The notes under the pieces: generated by a model
Told to the model about the DNA's origin: nothing
The model's database searches: none
What the model saw: only the letters and a program-made list of their open reading frames with translations
Origin: Rapana venosa
Taxonomy: Eukaryota > Mollusca > Gastropoda > Neogastropoda > Muricidae
Reading direction: 5' to 3'
Assembly (NCBI GenBank): GCA_028751875.1
Contig: CM054140.1
Span: 29,225,408 to 29,289,407, forward strand
DNA: 64,000 nucleotides
Position numbers and translations under genes: made by a program
Shown here: positions 13,654 to 26,800 of the stretch, in pieces
Layout: each line of letters begins with the position of its first letter
Position numbering within the stretch: the stretch's first letter is position 1

Positions 13654-16600
13654 GTTCTTTAGTTTAACGTCCTTCCACCAAAAAGTGATATGAATTGTTA
13701 AGTGTGTGTGTGTGTATGTGAGTGTGTATACATGCGTATGTGTATGTGTGTGTGTGTGAGTCTGTGGGTGTGTGTATGTGAGCATGTATGTGTGTGTGTG
13801 TATGAGTATGTGTGTGTGTGAGTGAGTGTGTAGTGTGTGTGTGTGAGAGAGAGTGTAGTGTGTTTTGTAGAGTGTAGTGAGTATGTGTGTGTGTGTGTGT
13901 GTAGATGTGTGTGTGCATACATGTGAGTGTGCGGGTGTGTGTGAGCGTAAGTGTGTTAGTGTTTCTCTGTGCATGTCTCTGTGGGTTTGTATGTACTTAC
14001 ATGCCTGCATGGACGTTTTCACGCATGTTTATCTCCATGCAGTGCAGCATTGTAAATAAATCCCACTTTGCAATATTCAGAATAAAACAAAAACCCATGC
14101 ATCCTCTACAATGATCTCTATGTCTCTGCCCATGCACGCACACAGGTGGCTGGACTCGGGGTGTGAAGATCGTCGGCTGACGAGAGAGCTGATTCCTGCA
14201 GGGAGCATTTTGCCACCTGAAAGACCTGTGAACAAAGCGGCATCAGGTAATGCTGCATGAAAGAAATTTGATTGGTCATTTTAGGGCTAGTTTGTAAATG
14301 TTGGGGTTTTTTTTTGTTGTTGTTGGGGGAGAGGGGGGGGGGGGGCTTTTTCTGTTATGCACATGGATGGAAGAGGATGTGGGGGGGGGGGGGGGGGTCT
14401 GGCATGTTCAACTTGCTGAAAAGACACTGTCTAAAAACTTAAGTGTTTCTCTGTTGGTCTGCTGCCCCTGTCTTTCTTCCCTTCTCTTTCTCTCTCTCTA
14501 TTCCCTTTCTCTCTCTCTTCTCTGTCTCTGTCTCTCTCTCTCTCTCTCTCTTTCTCTTTCTCTATCTGTCTTCTCTTTCTCTTTCTCGCTCTCTGTCTCT
14601 CTCAGTCTCTCTCTCTTTCTGTCTCTCAACCTCTCCCCCTCTTCTCCCTCCTTCTGTTCCTACCTCCCTCTTCCTCTCTCTCTCTCCTCCCCCCTTCTCT
14701 CCCTCCTTCCTCCTCCCCTCCCTCTCTCCCCCCCCTTCCTCCCTCTCTTCACACATTTACCCCCCCCCCCCCATCCCCCGCCCCCACCCTCTCCTTTCTC
14801 CTTGCAGACGGAGTGTGGTGCTGCAGCGTGGTGATGGCGGCAGAGGACAAGCTCGATGCCAGTCTCTCGGCCATCACGCTGCCGGAGCAGGTGTCCATCG
14901 TGGTGTACGGCACGAGGGGGGTCAAGGGGCCTCTGCGTCTGCAGGACCCCAGCAGTGACCGTGACCTCTTCCTGATGGGGCAGACCGACAAGTTTGAGGT
15001 GAGGTTGACAATGTGTGGGCGGTTCCAGGTTCAAGAGTTTGTTTCAAGAAATCCCCCATGAAATTTAACAAAACTACAACTTGCGGGCGGGTGTGGGCCG
15101 TGTGAAAAATACTCATGCAAGACGCAAATTCGTTCCTGAAATGCAGAGCACAAATTATGGACTTGAAAAGTGAAAGACTATTATTTTACAATACAGGAAA
15201 GGTACAGATAAATCAACATGATGTTTGGATACATCAACAATCAATTGCATGTTCTCTCTGTCTCTCAGCATATCAGGTACAATGCAAAGGCATCTACATG
15301 CACACACACACAAACACACACACGTGCATGCGCGAACATACACACTGTCAGTTTCCCCCCCACTTTTTGCTGCTATCCATCCCATCCCATCCCAGCCCAG
15401 CTGGGGTCAGCTGGTGCTAATTATAGCAGGAACTGACCACACTTGGACTAGGTAAAAGGAAGGGGTGTGCTAGATTTAGTGCTCTTGACTGAGTGATGTT
15501 GGATTTTGTGCTGCTGTTGGTGGTGGTGGAGGTGGTGGTTGGGTGTTCTTGAAAGCTTTGTCCGTTATTGATGTGAGGGAAGTGTGAAGTTCTGCATTAA
15601 GATGGTGTTATGTTTTGAATGTTATGTTGAACTTGTTTCCATTAAGGACAAGCTTTTAGCATAACAAACTGTACTCTCCTTTAAAGAAGATAAAAATCAT
15701 CTGAAGTCAAAGCTTGTCTGCTTATATGGCAAGGTAATGAGAACATTCATATAATTATGCAAACTTTCATCCTGTGTGTAGATATTTTCTCACTGGGATT
15801 CCTAGGTGAGATAAGTTTTTATTTTTATCTATTTATTTTATTCTTTTATATCGAGGATAATGGAATAAGCACTTATGTGCTTTTTTACATCCAGTCCCCT
15901 TGTGTATGCGGCTTTGTCAATTCTGTCATCTGTTCCCACTGGCACACAATGGCCTACGTGAGATAAGTTAGACAGAGTGCATATTCTGGGTGATCCCCAG
16001 AATGTTAAGGTGGGGAACACATAACAACAGCGAATCAGATGTATACAGAACAAGTTATGGATTTGCTGACTGTTTCATACTTTGTTTGTGTGTGTGTGTG
16101 TGCAAGTGCATGTGTGTGTGATATAAAAACTTAATTCACTTTATCCTGCTGAATTTTTGGTTATTTATCAGGACTTGATGCTGGGAGACATTGGTGAGAT
16201 TCGTAAACTGAGGGTGTGTGCTGGGAGAGAGGATGATGACAATCCTGTCTGGATGGTGGAACAGGTCAGTGGACTGCTTCTTTTCTCTGAACTTCTACAT
16301 GGGTAAAAAAGGTAAGGTAAAGGAGTCCCATAACCTATAAGGTCGTAGGGGAGCGAGGCGTCAAAGACCTCACTTCTCTAGGGCCAGCATATTGAGGGCG
16401 GCGCCCATCTCCTCTCCCTCGCTGCTTTACCTTCCCTGACCCTAAAGAGGGCAAGTACCCATTTACAGCTGGGTGTACTGGGGGAACTGTACTGAAGCCA
16501 AGGCGCGCAAACGGTCACCCATCCAACTGGTAACCACGCTCGACGCTGCTTAACTTGGCTGGGGGAAAGCGAGTGCTCCGACCACTGAGCTATCCCGTCC

Positions 16601-17259
16601 CCTTCTACATGGGTAGGTGTAGCAAAACTGATAGATTGTTGTCAGCCAGCTGCTGTTTAAAGGGGGTGGGGGTAGTGGTATATATAATAATAATAATAAA
16701 AATAATAATAATAATAAATGGAACTTATATAGCGCTAATCTTACAAAGACAAATCAAAGCGCATGCATTCAACCTAATCTTACACTGTCATGCAATCAAT
16801 GTTAAATAATCAATAGTTTAAACAAACAGATATTACAAACATGGTGTGCTGCAGACAAAATCTATGAAATAAAATTTCAATAGTCAAATGTTTTTCAAAA
16901 ACACACACACTCACACAGGTCGTATACTTCAGCAGGGTGATAGGACATGGGTTAGTGAAGGTGGGATAGTTCTGATATGAAACAGGAGGGGGGAAATCTT
17001 AGGTTTGAAATAAATATATCATGAGGATGGATTTAAAAGTGTCATAACTAGGTTTCTGGCATAGAGAGAGGGGGAGCTCATTCCAGGTCGATGGACCCAA
17101 AATAATAATAATAATAATATATGGAATTTATATAGCGCTGAATCTTGTAAAAAACAAACAAATCGAAGCGCTTGCACTCAATCATTTACAGGCATGCAAC
17201 TCTCCTTAAACAATGAGAAATCCATGCGCGCGCACTACGCACGCACACGCACGCACGCA

Positions 17260-17308
<49 letters not shown>

Positions 17309-20300
17309 ACACACACACACACACACCACACACACGGAACAACACTTAGACGGTGAAAGATGCTGTTGAAAATTAGGGACAGATATGTGGGGGGAAAGTC
17401 TCAGGTAGGAAATAAGTGTGTTTTGAGGCTGGATTTGAAGGAATCAAGTGAAGGCTTTTGACGAAGTGAAAGAGGGAGGTCATTCCAGGTGGATGGACCA
17501 GAAAAAGAGAAGGAGCGACGGCCAACAGTGGTTTGTTTGAATCTGGGTGTTCGAAAGCACAAAGTATCTGCGGCTGAACGAAGGGAACGGGATGGAGTGT
17601 ACAGGTGAAGACAGTTACAGAGATAAGAGGGTGCAGATTTGTGGAGACATTTGAAACAGAGGGTATTGATTTTATACTGCAGTCTTTGTGAGACAGGCAA
17701 CCAGTGAAGAGATCGCAGAAGAGGAGTGATGTGTTCAGATTTTTTCTTTCTTAGGACCAGTCGAGCTGCAGAGTTTTGTATGCGTTGAAGAGAGTGGATA
17801 GATGATGCTGGTAGGCCAGCCAAAAGAGAATTACAGTAGTCTAAACGTGAAAGAATAAGAGATGTGACAAGCTTGGAAGTTGCATCAGTGGACAGATACT
17901 TGCGAATCGCGCTTACGCGCCGTAATTGATAGTAGCAAGACTGGCAGGTCTGGGTGATGAATTTTTTCATAGAGAGTGTGTTGTCTAGAACTACTCCTAA
18001 ATACTTCACAGAGTTGGACAAAGGAACTGACGTATTGCCGAATTCTATTGAAGTTTTTGTGATAGAGGAAAGAGTGACGGCCAACGGTGGATTAGATGCA
18101 TCTAGGTATTCGTAGGCACAAGGTATCTGCAGCAGAGCGGAGGGAACGTGAAGGAGTGTACAGACCAACCAACAAACCATGTCATATTAGAAAAAAAAAA
18201 GTGGTAGATGGAAATTGTACTACCTGTAATCGTTTTGGATTTTTTGCATTTTATTGCTTGTATCTCTATCACTCATGCTACATGTACTGTTCTTTGCTTT
18301 TTATTCTGTTGCTAATGCTAGGTGTCAGTTTTGGATTATTTTGGTCGGGGATTTTGTGTTTCTTTATTGATACTATTTGTTTTAGGTGAGGTTAGCTTCA
18401 TTTCAAGATGATGTTCAAGATTGGATAGTAGTACTTGCCATAACTTTACTCAGTATCTTGTTTGGAATGCAGTCCACAAATAGTCAGCTTTAGATAAACA
18501 AAAATTTTTTAATCATTTCTGAAATGTGACTCTTACATAATCATAACACTGGGAAAAAAAATTCTCTGCTCACATCATTAAATCATGTCTGTAAAGAGTG
18601 TAAATATTTTTCTGACTTTACAAACCGTGACCATGTCTGTGACTTTAAAGATCATGATCGTATCTTTGACCTTGAAGATTGTGACCTTGTCCCAAAACGC
18701 TGAAGTTTGGGCTGATGGTGCAGGTGATACTGGAGGACGCCCACAGTCGGGAAGTTCTGCGCTTTGACTTCAGCCGCTGGGTGGGGCAAGTAGGAGGTGA
18801 CATCCAGCATGAGTTACCTGTCCTGTTGCCGGGATACCAAGCACCAGCGGGTGAGTGGCAGTTTGTCAGTTGCCGGGACTTGTCAGCACGTTGTGTGAGA
18901 TCAGTCTGTCTTTCTGTCTGTCTTTTTGTTGGTTTATTGTCCCTGTCTTTGTCTCTGTCCGTTTCGTGTCCTTCTGAAGTTGAGTTTATGAATGTATTTA
19001 AACAGAAATACTGTCCGAAACGTTGTCAAACACTCTTCCATCCACATTGGCAAAAACATCCTGTTTTTTCCCCTCCCCTAAATTTCCTCATGATCAAAAC
19101 CATCCCTTTCTTCCCCTTCCCTCTGCCCCTCCCCCCCCCACCCTCCCACTACTCAAAGTTCATTATAAAAAAACATGCCTGTCTTTCCCCCTCAAACTTC
19201 CACATTATCAAAAACATCCCTGTCCTTTTCCCCAAAAGATTCACATTATCAAAACCATCCTTATCCTTGAACCTTAAAGTTCCACATGGTCAAAAACATC
19301 CCCGTCTCTCCCCTTAAGTTCCCCATTATCAAAAACAGCCCTATATTTTCTCCCCCAAAGTTCCCCATTATCAAAAAATTCCTGTCCTTTTACCCTAAAG
19401 TGCTACATTATCAGAAACATTTCTGTCTTTTTGCCCCAAAGTGCTCCATGATAAAAACCATTTCTGTCTTTTGCCCCAAAGTGCTCCATTATCAAAAAAC
19501 CCGCATCTTTTCTTTCCCTCTCAGTGGTGCAGTACGAGGTGACGGTGCAGACAGAGCACGGCAAGGAGGCGGGCACCAACGCCCCCATCTTCATCAACCT
19601 GTACGGAAAGAACGGTGACTCTGGCCGCAGACGACTGGTCAAGGCCGCGCCGCACAGAGCGCCTGCCTTCCAGTCTGGACAGGTGGGTAGACAGGTCGAG
19701 GAGAGAAGTAAGGGGAAGGGAGGAGGATTGCTTTTGAGATTTGAGACTAGACGTATCATTGGGTTTTGTGAGTTTATTTTTATGATGGGTAAAAGCCAAG
19801 CCTTGGCTTCAGTTTAGTACTCTAGTTCACCCAGCTGTAAATGGGTTCCTGCCCCCTTTAAGGGCAGGGAAGGTAAAGCTGCAAGGAAGAGGAGATGGGT
19901 ATTACCCTTTATATGCTGGCCTCTGGAGAAGCTGAGGTCTCGGATGCCTTGCTCCCCTATGACTACATAGGTTATGGGACACCTTTACCTTTTTAAAAAC
20001 CAAGTCTCGGCTTTATTACAGTTCACCCAGCTGTAAATGGGTACCTGTCCTCTTTAAGGGCAGGGAAGGTAAAGCAGCGAGGGAGAGGAGATGGGCACCA
20101 CCCTCAATATGCTGGCCCCAAAAGAAGCTGAGGCCTCTGACACCTTACGCCCCAATGACTGCGTAGGTTATGGGACACCTTTACCTTTATTTTTTAGAAA
20201 ACAAAAGAAGAAAAGTCATTAAAATAAATGAATAATCATCATTATCAGTTTCTTGACCTAGATGGTCCTGGGGGAATATTGGGAAGGGGGTGGGGGGGGG

Positions 20301-23300
20301 AATAGAGGAGGCATAAGGGATGCCTGTGTCACAATTTTCTCCAGACTGGGTTGTCTTCAGGTTTTTTGGGGGGGCTTTCTTTTTGCAGCAGTAACACTGC
20401 CATGTCAAGGTCAGTCCTTAATTTTTTTTAAAATCACTGAAGTAGGAATGCAGCTACCTTAATGGTGGTCAAATACAAAACAAACCCGGTGTCAAACACA
20501 AAATCTCACTTTTGGTGAACCTCGGAACTCTTAACTGAGGAACAAAACAAAACCAAAAATATTTTTAAAACTACGAAAAAAAAGGGTCATGTCATTGAAC
20601 CAGGTTCTCCTGTATGTGTGGTGCAGACGGACGTGTTTGTGGTGGAGGCGGTGGATCTGGGAGAGCTGGAGAAGGTGGTGGTGACCAAGGGCCCAGGTAA
20701 AGTCTGGCAGCTGAGTCAGGTCAAGGTGCGACCTGGCCTCTTCTCCTCCCTCACCCACGTCTTCATCTGGAGCAAGTGAGTCTCGCCCACACTGGGGCTG
20801 TCATCAGGAAAGGCGTCCCCCGTGGGGTGCTGGGGGGGGGGGGGCCTATCAGTATACATAGCATCCCTACATTCTGGAAATGCTGCGCTAGTAATTTCCT
20901 CTTTTCTATCCCTCTCTTTGTTTCTGCCTTGTTCCTTTTCTTCCTGTCACCTCCTTCTTGTCTATTTTCTGCCTTCTTGATCCATTCTCCTGCCTTTTTT
21001 TCCAGAAAGACTTAAAGATAACGATTCTCTCTTGTGCCGAAGTCGGATGCGCTGGGCCTGACTTGTCAGGCGCTTAACGGCAGCGCGACACATTTTCACT
21101 CATATAACAGACAACAATAGTTGCTGTCTGAGCGTTCGAAGAAGAAGAAGTATGAACAGCATCCCCACCTTCTGGAAATTCTCTGCTAGAAATGTCCCCT
21201 TTTCTGTCACTCCCCTTGTTTCTGTCTTTCTCCTCAACTCTCTGTCCTCTCCCTGTCATGCTTATTTTCTGCCTACCCAGCCCATTCTCCTGCCTTTTTC
21301 ATGCAAGTCTGAACATTTTTTCCCATAAACTTTGTGACGATGGAACATGTCGGCTGAAACCAGTGGGCAGACTTCCTGCAGAGTTACAAGCACAGGAGAA
21401 GTCCCGGCATTAAGCATTCTACCCAATAAGGGAGCACAGAAGAAGAAGAAAAGGAAGGACCTGTTGTGTGGTTTTCTGTGTGTGTGTACTGCTGAATTTG
21501 TTGAGTTTTCTGATTTGTTGACCAAAAAAATCAATGAAGTTTACTTATAGGCTACATTTGGATTACTTGTAAATATGTGTGTGTGTATGTGTGCATGTGT
21601 GTGTGTATGTGTGTGAGTGTGTGTATATCTGTGTCTCTCTCACAAGCATGCATATGTTTTCCTCTATGAATGAGTGCATGCATCAGCATATTCAAGAGCT
21701 TAGTATGTATTCATTTTTTCTCAATACATACATGTACTTGTGCTCATAGTTAGACACCACTAGGAGTTGCATTATTTTAATTGTCATTATAACTTCTTTG
21801 ACCCGCGTCTGTGACTTGAGGGATATGTGAATTGGTTTTTATATGATGTAAAAAAATATATATATATTCCTTTCACCCTTTTGGGGTATGGAGGAAGGGT
21901 GAACATCAGGTATTAACAGGAAGAAGCAAAACTACAACAAACAAGAAACCGATGCAATATATAGAAATTACAAATATTTTGACAACTCAAGCATTTATTT
22001 CTGATGGCATTAGTCAACAAGAATTGTAAACTCACTAGAAATAAGACATCATTCTGACAAATATATTTCGCCTAATAACATTTAAAGGGCAATCCATAAT
22101 AAAAATAACATTCATCACCAATTTCAGGCTGGATGTAAAAAAGCGCATAAGTGCTTATTCCATTATCCTCGATATAAAAGAATAACATAAAATAAATAAA
22201 ATAAATACCACATGTATTACATAACCTTTCTTCCCATGGAATGAAAGGCCACTAGGAGTCTGACCTTTGTGTTCTGTGTTTTAGTGTGGTGGGGGATGAG
22301 AGAGACAAGATGAAGGAGGTGGAAATCACCATACCAGTTATCTCCTCCTGGCCTGCCCCAGTGGCCATCCCTGCCGATCAGGTGGACGATCTGCCTGCCA
22401 GTGGTCAGTTCTTTATTTTGTTCATGTGTGTCGTTAACTCTGTCTCTCTCTCTCTCTGTTTCTGTCTGTGTCTGTGTCTCTCTGTCTCTTCTTTCTCTAT
22501 GTATGTCTCTGTCTGTCTGTCTGTTTGTCTGTTTCTGTCTCTGTAATATTATTGCTACCATAAATTCTCTTCTTGTTTCTTTTCTGTTTCATAATCAGTC
22601 TGTCAATCTAATTCTGTCCCTTACTCATTTCTGATCATCCAAACTACATTTCTATTTACCAACTCGCAAACATGTATAACAAACGCTATTCTACTGTTAC
22701 GACCATGTTGTGTTATGCTGTTGTTTGTTGTTGTGTGGGTTCTTTGATTTGTTACATCTGTATTGTGGGTAAAAACAGTAGCGCACACAAAATCTCACCA
22801 TTGGTGACCTCGTTCTAGCCAAATGAACAGCAACAACAAAAATTATTACATCCACAGGAACTCTAGCTGCACCATAATATACTTTATTCCTTTTAAAGCT
22901 ACACTAGAACATTTTCCGAGGCTGAAGGTTCATCTTCACACAGGGTCAAGTTAGAAGTGTGCGAATGATAGCAGCAGTATAGTAGCAGTATGTGATTAAC
23001 AAGGAGGGGAAGAGACAGAGGGCTTCTCTGTTATTGCATAAACAGGGATACCAGTCTGCTAGCAATCAGCTGATGTGGCCACACCCCTGATATAGAAGTC
23101 TTTCAATTATCATTAACCACTGTACACATCCCTACAACTGGCAGGCCAACACATAGCGTCATTGTCTGTGCAGTGACTTTCAAAAGGATGATTTAAACTA
23201 AAACATTGTGTGCCGGTGGGAATGGATGACAAAATTTACAAAACTGCATACACATGGTGACTGGATTAAAAAAAAAAGCACATGAGTGCTTATTCCATTA

Positions 23301-23855
23301 TCTTCAGAATAAAAGAAATTTTAAAAATAAAGGTGTTTTTATTTTTTTAAATCCACTTTTACAGTTTGAACAAATTGATGCCTGCAAGCTGCCAAATGTA
23401 AAAACTGAATTTCTCATTGCTGTTGAGCACATCATAAGCTTTTAGCTTGTTGCTGCTTTATTATAAGTGCGTGTATGTATGATCTTCTTTGAATAAACAT
23501 TTGTTTTAAAAATCAACGCATCACACCTCATTACGCATGATTCCATGACAACCATACGATTATTATTATATGTAAATCAATTTCTGTCTGTGACGGGCAC
23601 AGAGGGCCAGTGGACGGTGGAGGTTGTGACGGGAGAGGGCGGGGTGAGCGGGGAGGGGACGGACTTGGTGCTGGTCATGTGCGGCGACAAGGGAGAGAGC
23701 TCCCCCATCCGCTTCCACTTCTCCAGCGACAGGCACTTCCGGTCACAGCAGGCCGACACCGCTGAGGTCAGAGTTGTGGCCCCTGTTTGTTCTTTTTTTG
23801 TTTTTGTTTTTCCCTGTTTCCTCTATACTGTGAAGATTTTTTGGTGGTTTCTTTG

Positions 23856-23891
<36 letters not shown>

Positions 23892-26800
23892 GCGCAAGGA
23901 GGTGGGGGGGGTTGTTCTGTGAAGTTGTTTTGTTTGCATGGGAGCAGGAGGATTATGTTGTCAGTGACTTGACGATGGATAAATGATTGTCGTTACTCAT
24001 GTCAGATTCATGTAGGTTTTATTGTTTTTCCACTGTTGGGCTTAAAAAATTTTTGTCTTTTAGTTGTTGCTACTTTTAAAATGTGTATCTTTTTTATCTC
24101 AGCAACAGTGGTTTTGTTTGTACATTGTTCCCTGAAGTCGGGATACGGCTGCCTTAATGGTCTTTTAAAACAGTCGCATACACAAAAATCTCACCATCGG
24201 TGAACCTTGCAGCTCTAGCTGAGGAACAACAACAACAACAAAACTAGTCTTAAAAAAGAATCTGTATATTGAGCTTATGTTGGTATTAGAATTGTCTATC
24301 CTGTTGTTTGTTTTGTATATACTTCATTTGGAACTGTGGGATGTCTTTCGCTGTGCAGATACATCTTGCGCAGGATGTTGGCGACCTGATCAAAGTCCGG
24401 TTGGGTTTTGCCGATAACTCCAAGGAGAAGGCCCTTGACATAGCCAGGGTATGACACAAACATCTTTCCGTGTTCATTTGGTTGTGCATCGTTTGATGGA
24501 AGTCCAGCCAGAGTTGGCTGTTAACTTGGCGAAATAAAGCTATTCGGTCACACTGAAGTCAGATGCGCTAGGCCTGACTTGTCAGGCGCTTAGCGGCAGC
24601 ATAATGCATTTTCGCTCATATGACAGACAGCAATAGTTATGTTCAAAGAAGAAGAAGATATTTGTTATTGCTATGGTAAAAATGTTATTTGTTTGATTTC
24701 TATATGGGGTTTTGCTTGGAGCTCCCAGAATAAAGTTTTGGATACAGCAATTGTAAGGTGATCACTGTTCAGTTGAATTAGCCTGTGTTCCATAAGAGGA
24801 TGCTTTATGCTGCTGTAAAAGTTATCTAAAACAGTAGCATACACAAAATCTCACTATTGGTGACCTCAGAGTTCTAGCCAAATGAACAGCAACAACAAAA
24901 ATTATGTTTGTAGAGTTAACAAAAGTTATGTTTGTTTGGTGTCAGTGTTTACAGAATTTTTAGTTAACTGTAAGATTTGAAGATTTTTCTCTGAGTTTAG
25001 TGGTCTGTTATTTTATTTCAGTCTTTTTTCTAAAAATTCCACCCTTGTGTTAGCTTTTTAAAAAATCTTTTTTTTCACCCTTTTTGTTAGTTGTGTTGTT
25101 GTTGTTTTTTAATCTATAATGATTTGTGTTTTTGATTTTTGAGTTTAATTGGTGCATGTGTAAAACATTTATTTAAAATGTCTCTGTGAATGTTTTTTAT
25201 TTTCTAAATTGTTTCCTTTTCTATTGCATTATGTTTTATATATTAATATACATATATATATATAATATATATATTATATTATATATATATATATTGTTTG
25301 TTTGTTGGGGAGGGGGGGGGGTGGTCTTCTTTCTACAGTTCTCACTCCCTCTCTTCAATCCTTCTTTTATATTTTTGTCTTTTTCTACTTTTACTTGTTG
25401 TTTTTTTCTTAGCTTCTGTTTCTGTTTCTTCTCTTCTGCGATTTTTTCCATAGTTTGTTATCTTGTTTCTTTCTGTACTAGTTTTGTTCACCTGTTGTCT
25501 TTTCGTTAATCACCAGATAAAGTTTGAGGATGCAGACACCCACGACAACTTTTCCTGTGACCTGAACTCCAAGGTGGAAGTGACGGAGAGCAAGGACGGG
25601 TGGACAGAGTTTCCGGTTGTCTGGCCCGCCATTCACATCCTGCCAGGTAGGGCTTGCTGGCCAGATACGATGTTGTTGTCATTGGGCATTCCCCAGCTTA
25701 ACACTCCTGTGGGTCAAGTAGAATATACACTCTGGTTTTCGTGATAATGATGATGATGATAACAATGACGATTTTCATGTCTCTTTCAGCAAACGCTATA
25801 TCCAAGTGGTTAGGACCGTTTGATGACTTCAGTCCCATGGGTCCATGAAGGTGTGGGTTTGAATCTTGGCAGCGACGTCTGGTGAATTAAGGGTGGGGAT
25901 TTTTCTTTTTTAACGATCTTCCAGGTCAACTTCAAGCACAGACCTGCCAGGACCTTAATTTTTTTCAAGTATATATATATATACACATCAGGATTCAGTG
26001 AGGTATTGAAACACAACATACCCAGCATACATCCCCGAAGTCAGAATGCGGCTACCTTCATGGTGGGCGAAAAACAGTCGCATACACAAAATCTCACCAT
26101 TGGTGAACCTCGAAGCTGTAGCTGAGGAACGAAACAAAAACAAACAACAACAAAAAACCACTTTCTTCTAATAATGTTAATGACGATGATGATGAAGACA
26201 ACGACGATGATGATAGCGTCTGTCGCTGCTTGCTTGCAGTGGTGAGGTACGAGGTGGCGGTGACGACAGGCAGCGTGCCCAACAGCGACACCACGGCGCA
26301 GGTCTACGTTCAGCTGCACGGACGCATGGGCAGCACCGGGAAGAGGCAGCTGAAGAAATCCTCCACCCACACCAAGCCCTTCCAGCTGGACCAGGTCGGT
26401 GTGTTCACAGTTGTAACGCTTCGTTCGGGTTGTGTTGTGTTACACCCTGTCTCGCTATCCTTCAGGTGAGACTATGAACCGAGGCTCCCTGTGCGAATGC
26501 ACGCAGAACATCTTGCGCTCACGTTAAATCCTGTTCAGTTTTTTTAAAGAGTAGGCTATTGTGTGCTGGTGGGAACGGATGACAAAATTTACGAAACCGC
26601 ATACACATGGGGACTGGATGTAAAAAGGACTTGAGGGCTTATTCCGTTATCCTCGATATAAAAAGAATAAATCACTTTGTGTGTTGGTTCACAGTTTATA
26701 GTTTCTCTCACTTTCACATACTTTCAAGCTGCTATCCATTTCATCCCATCCCAGCACACAGGACCTTGGTTTATAGTCTCAACCAAAGGACTTTCGGGGA

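Larger units (their letters stand above)
15625..22648 (+). repeat. Duplicated block, copy 2
   Basis: Collinear partner of bases 1-8500; the match ends only because copy 1 reaches the gap. Copy 2 alone carries SINE insertions at 15818-15957 and 16306-16601 and a nested LINE fragment at about 17101-18063. Its intronic minisatellite is about half as long. Confidence 0.93.

Noticed and set aside
16555..16809. 84-residue plus-strand frame between exons 13 and 14
   Set aside because: It lies in SINE and LINE-tail sequence within an intron.
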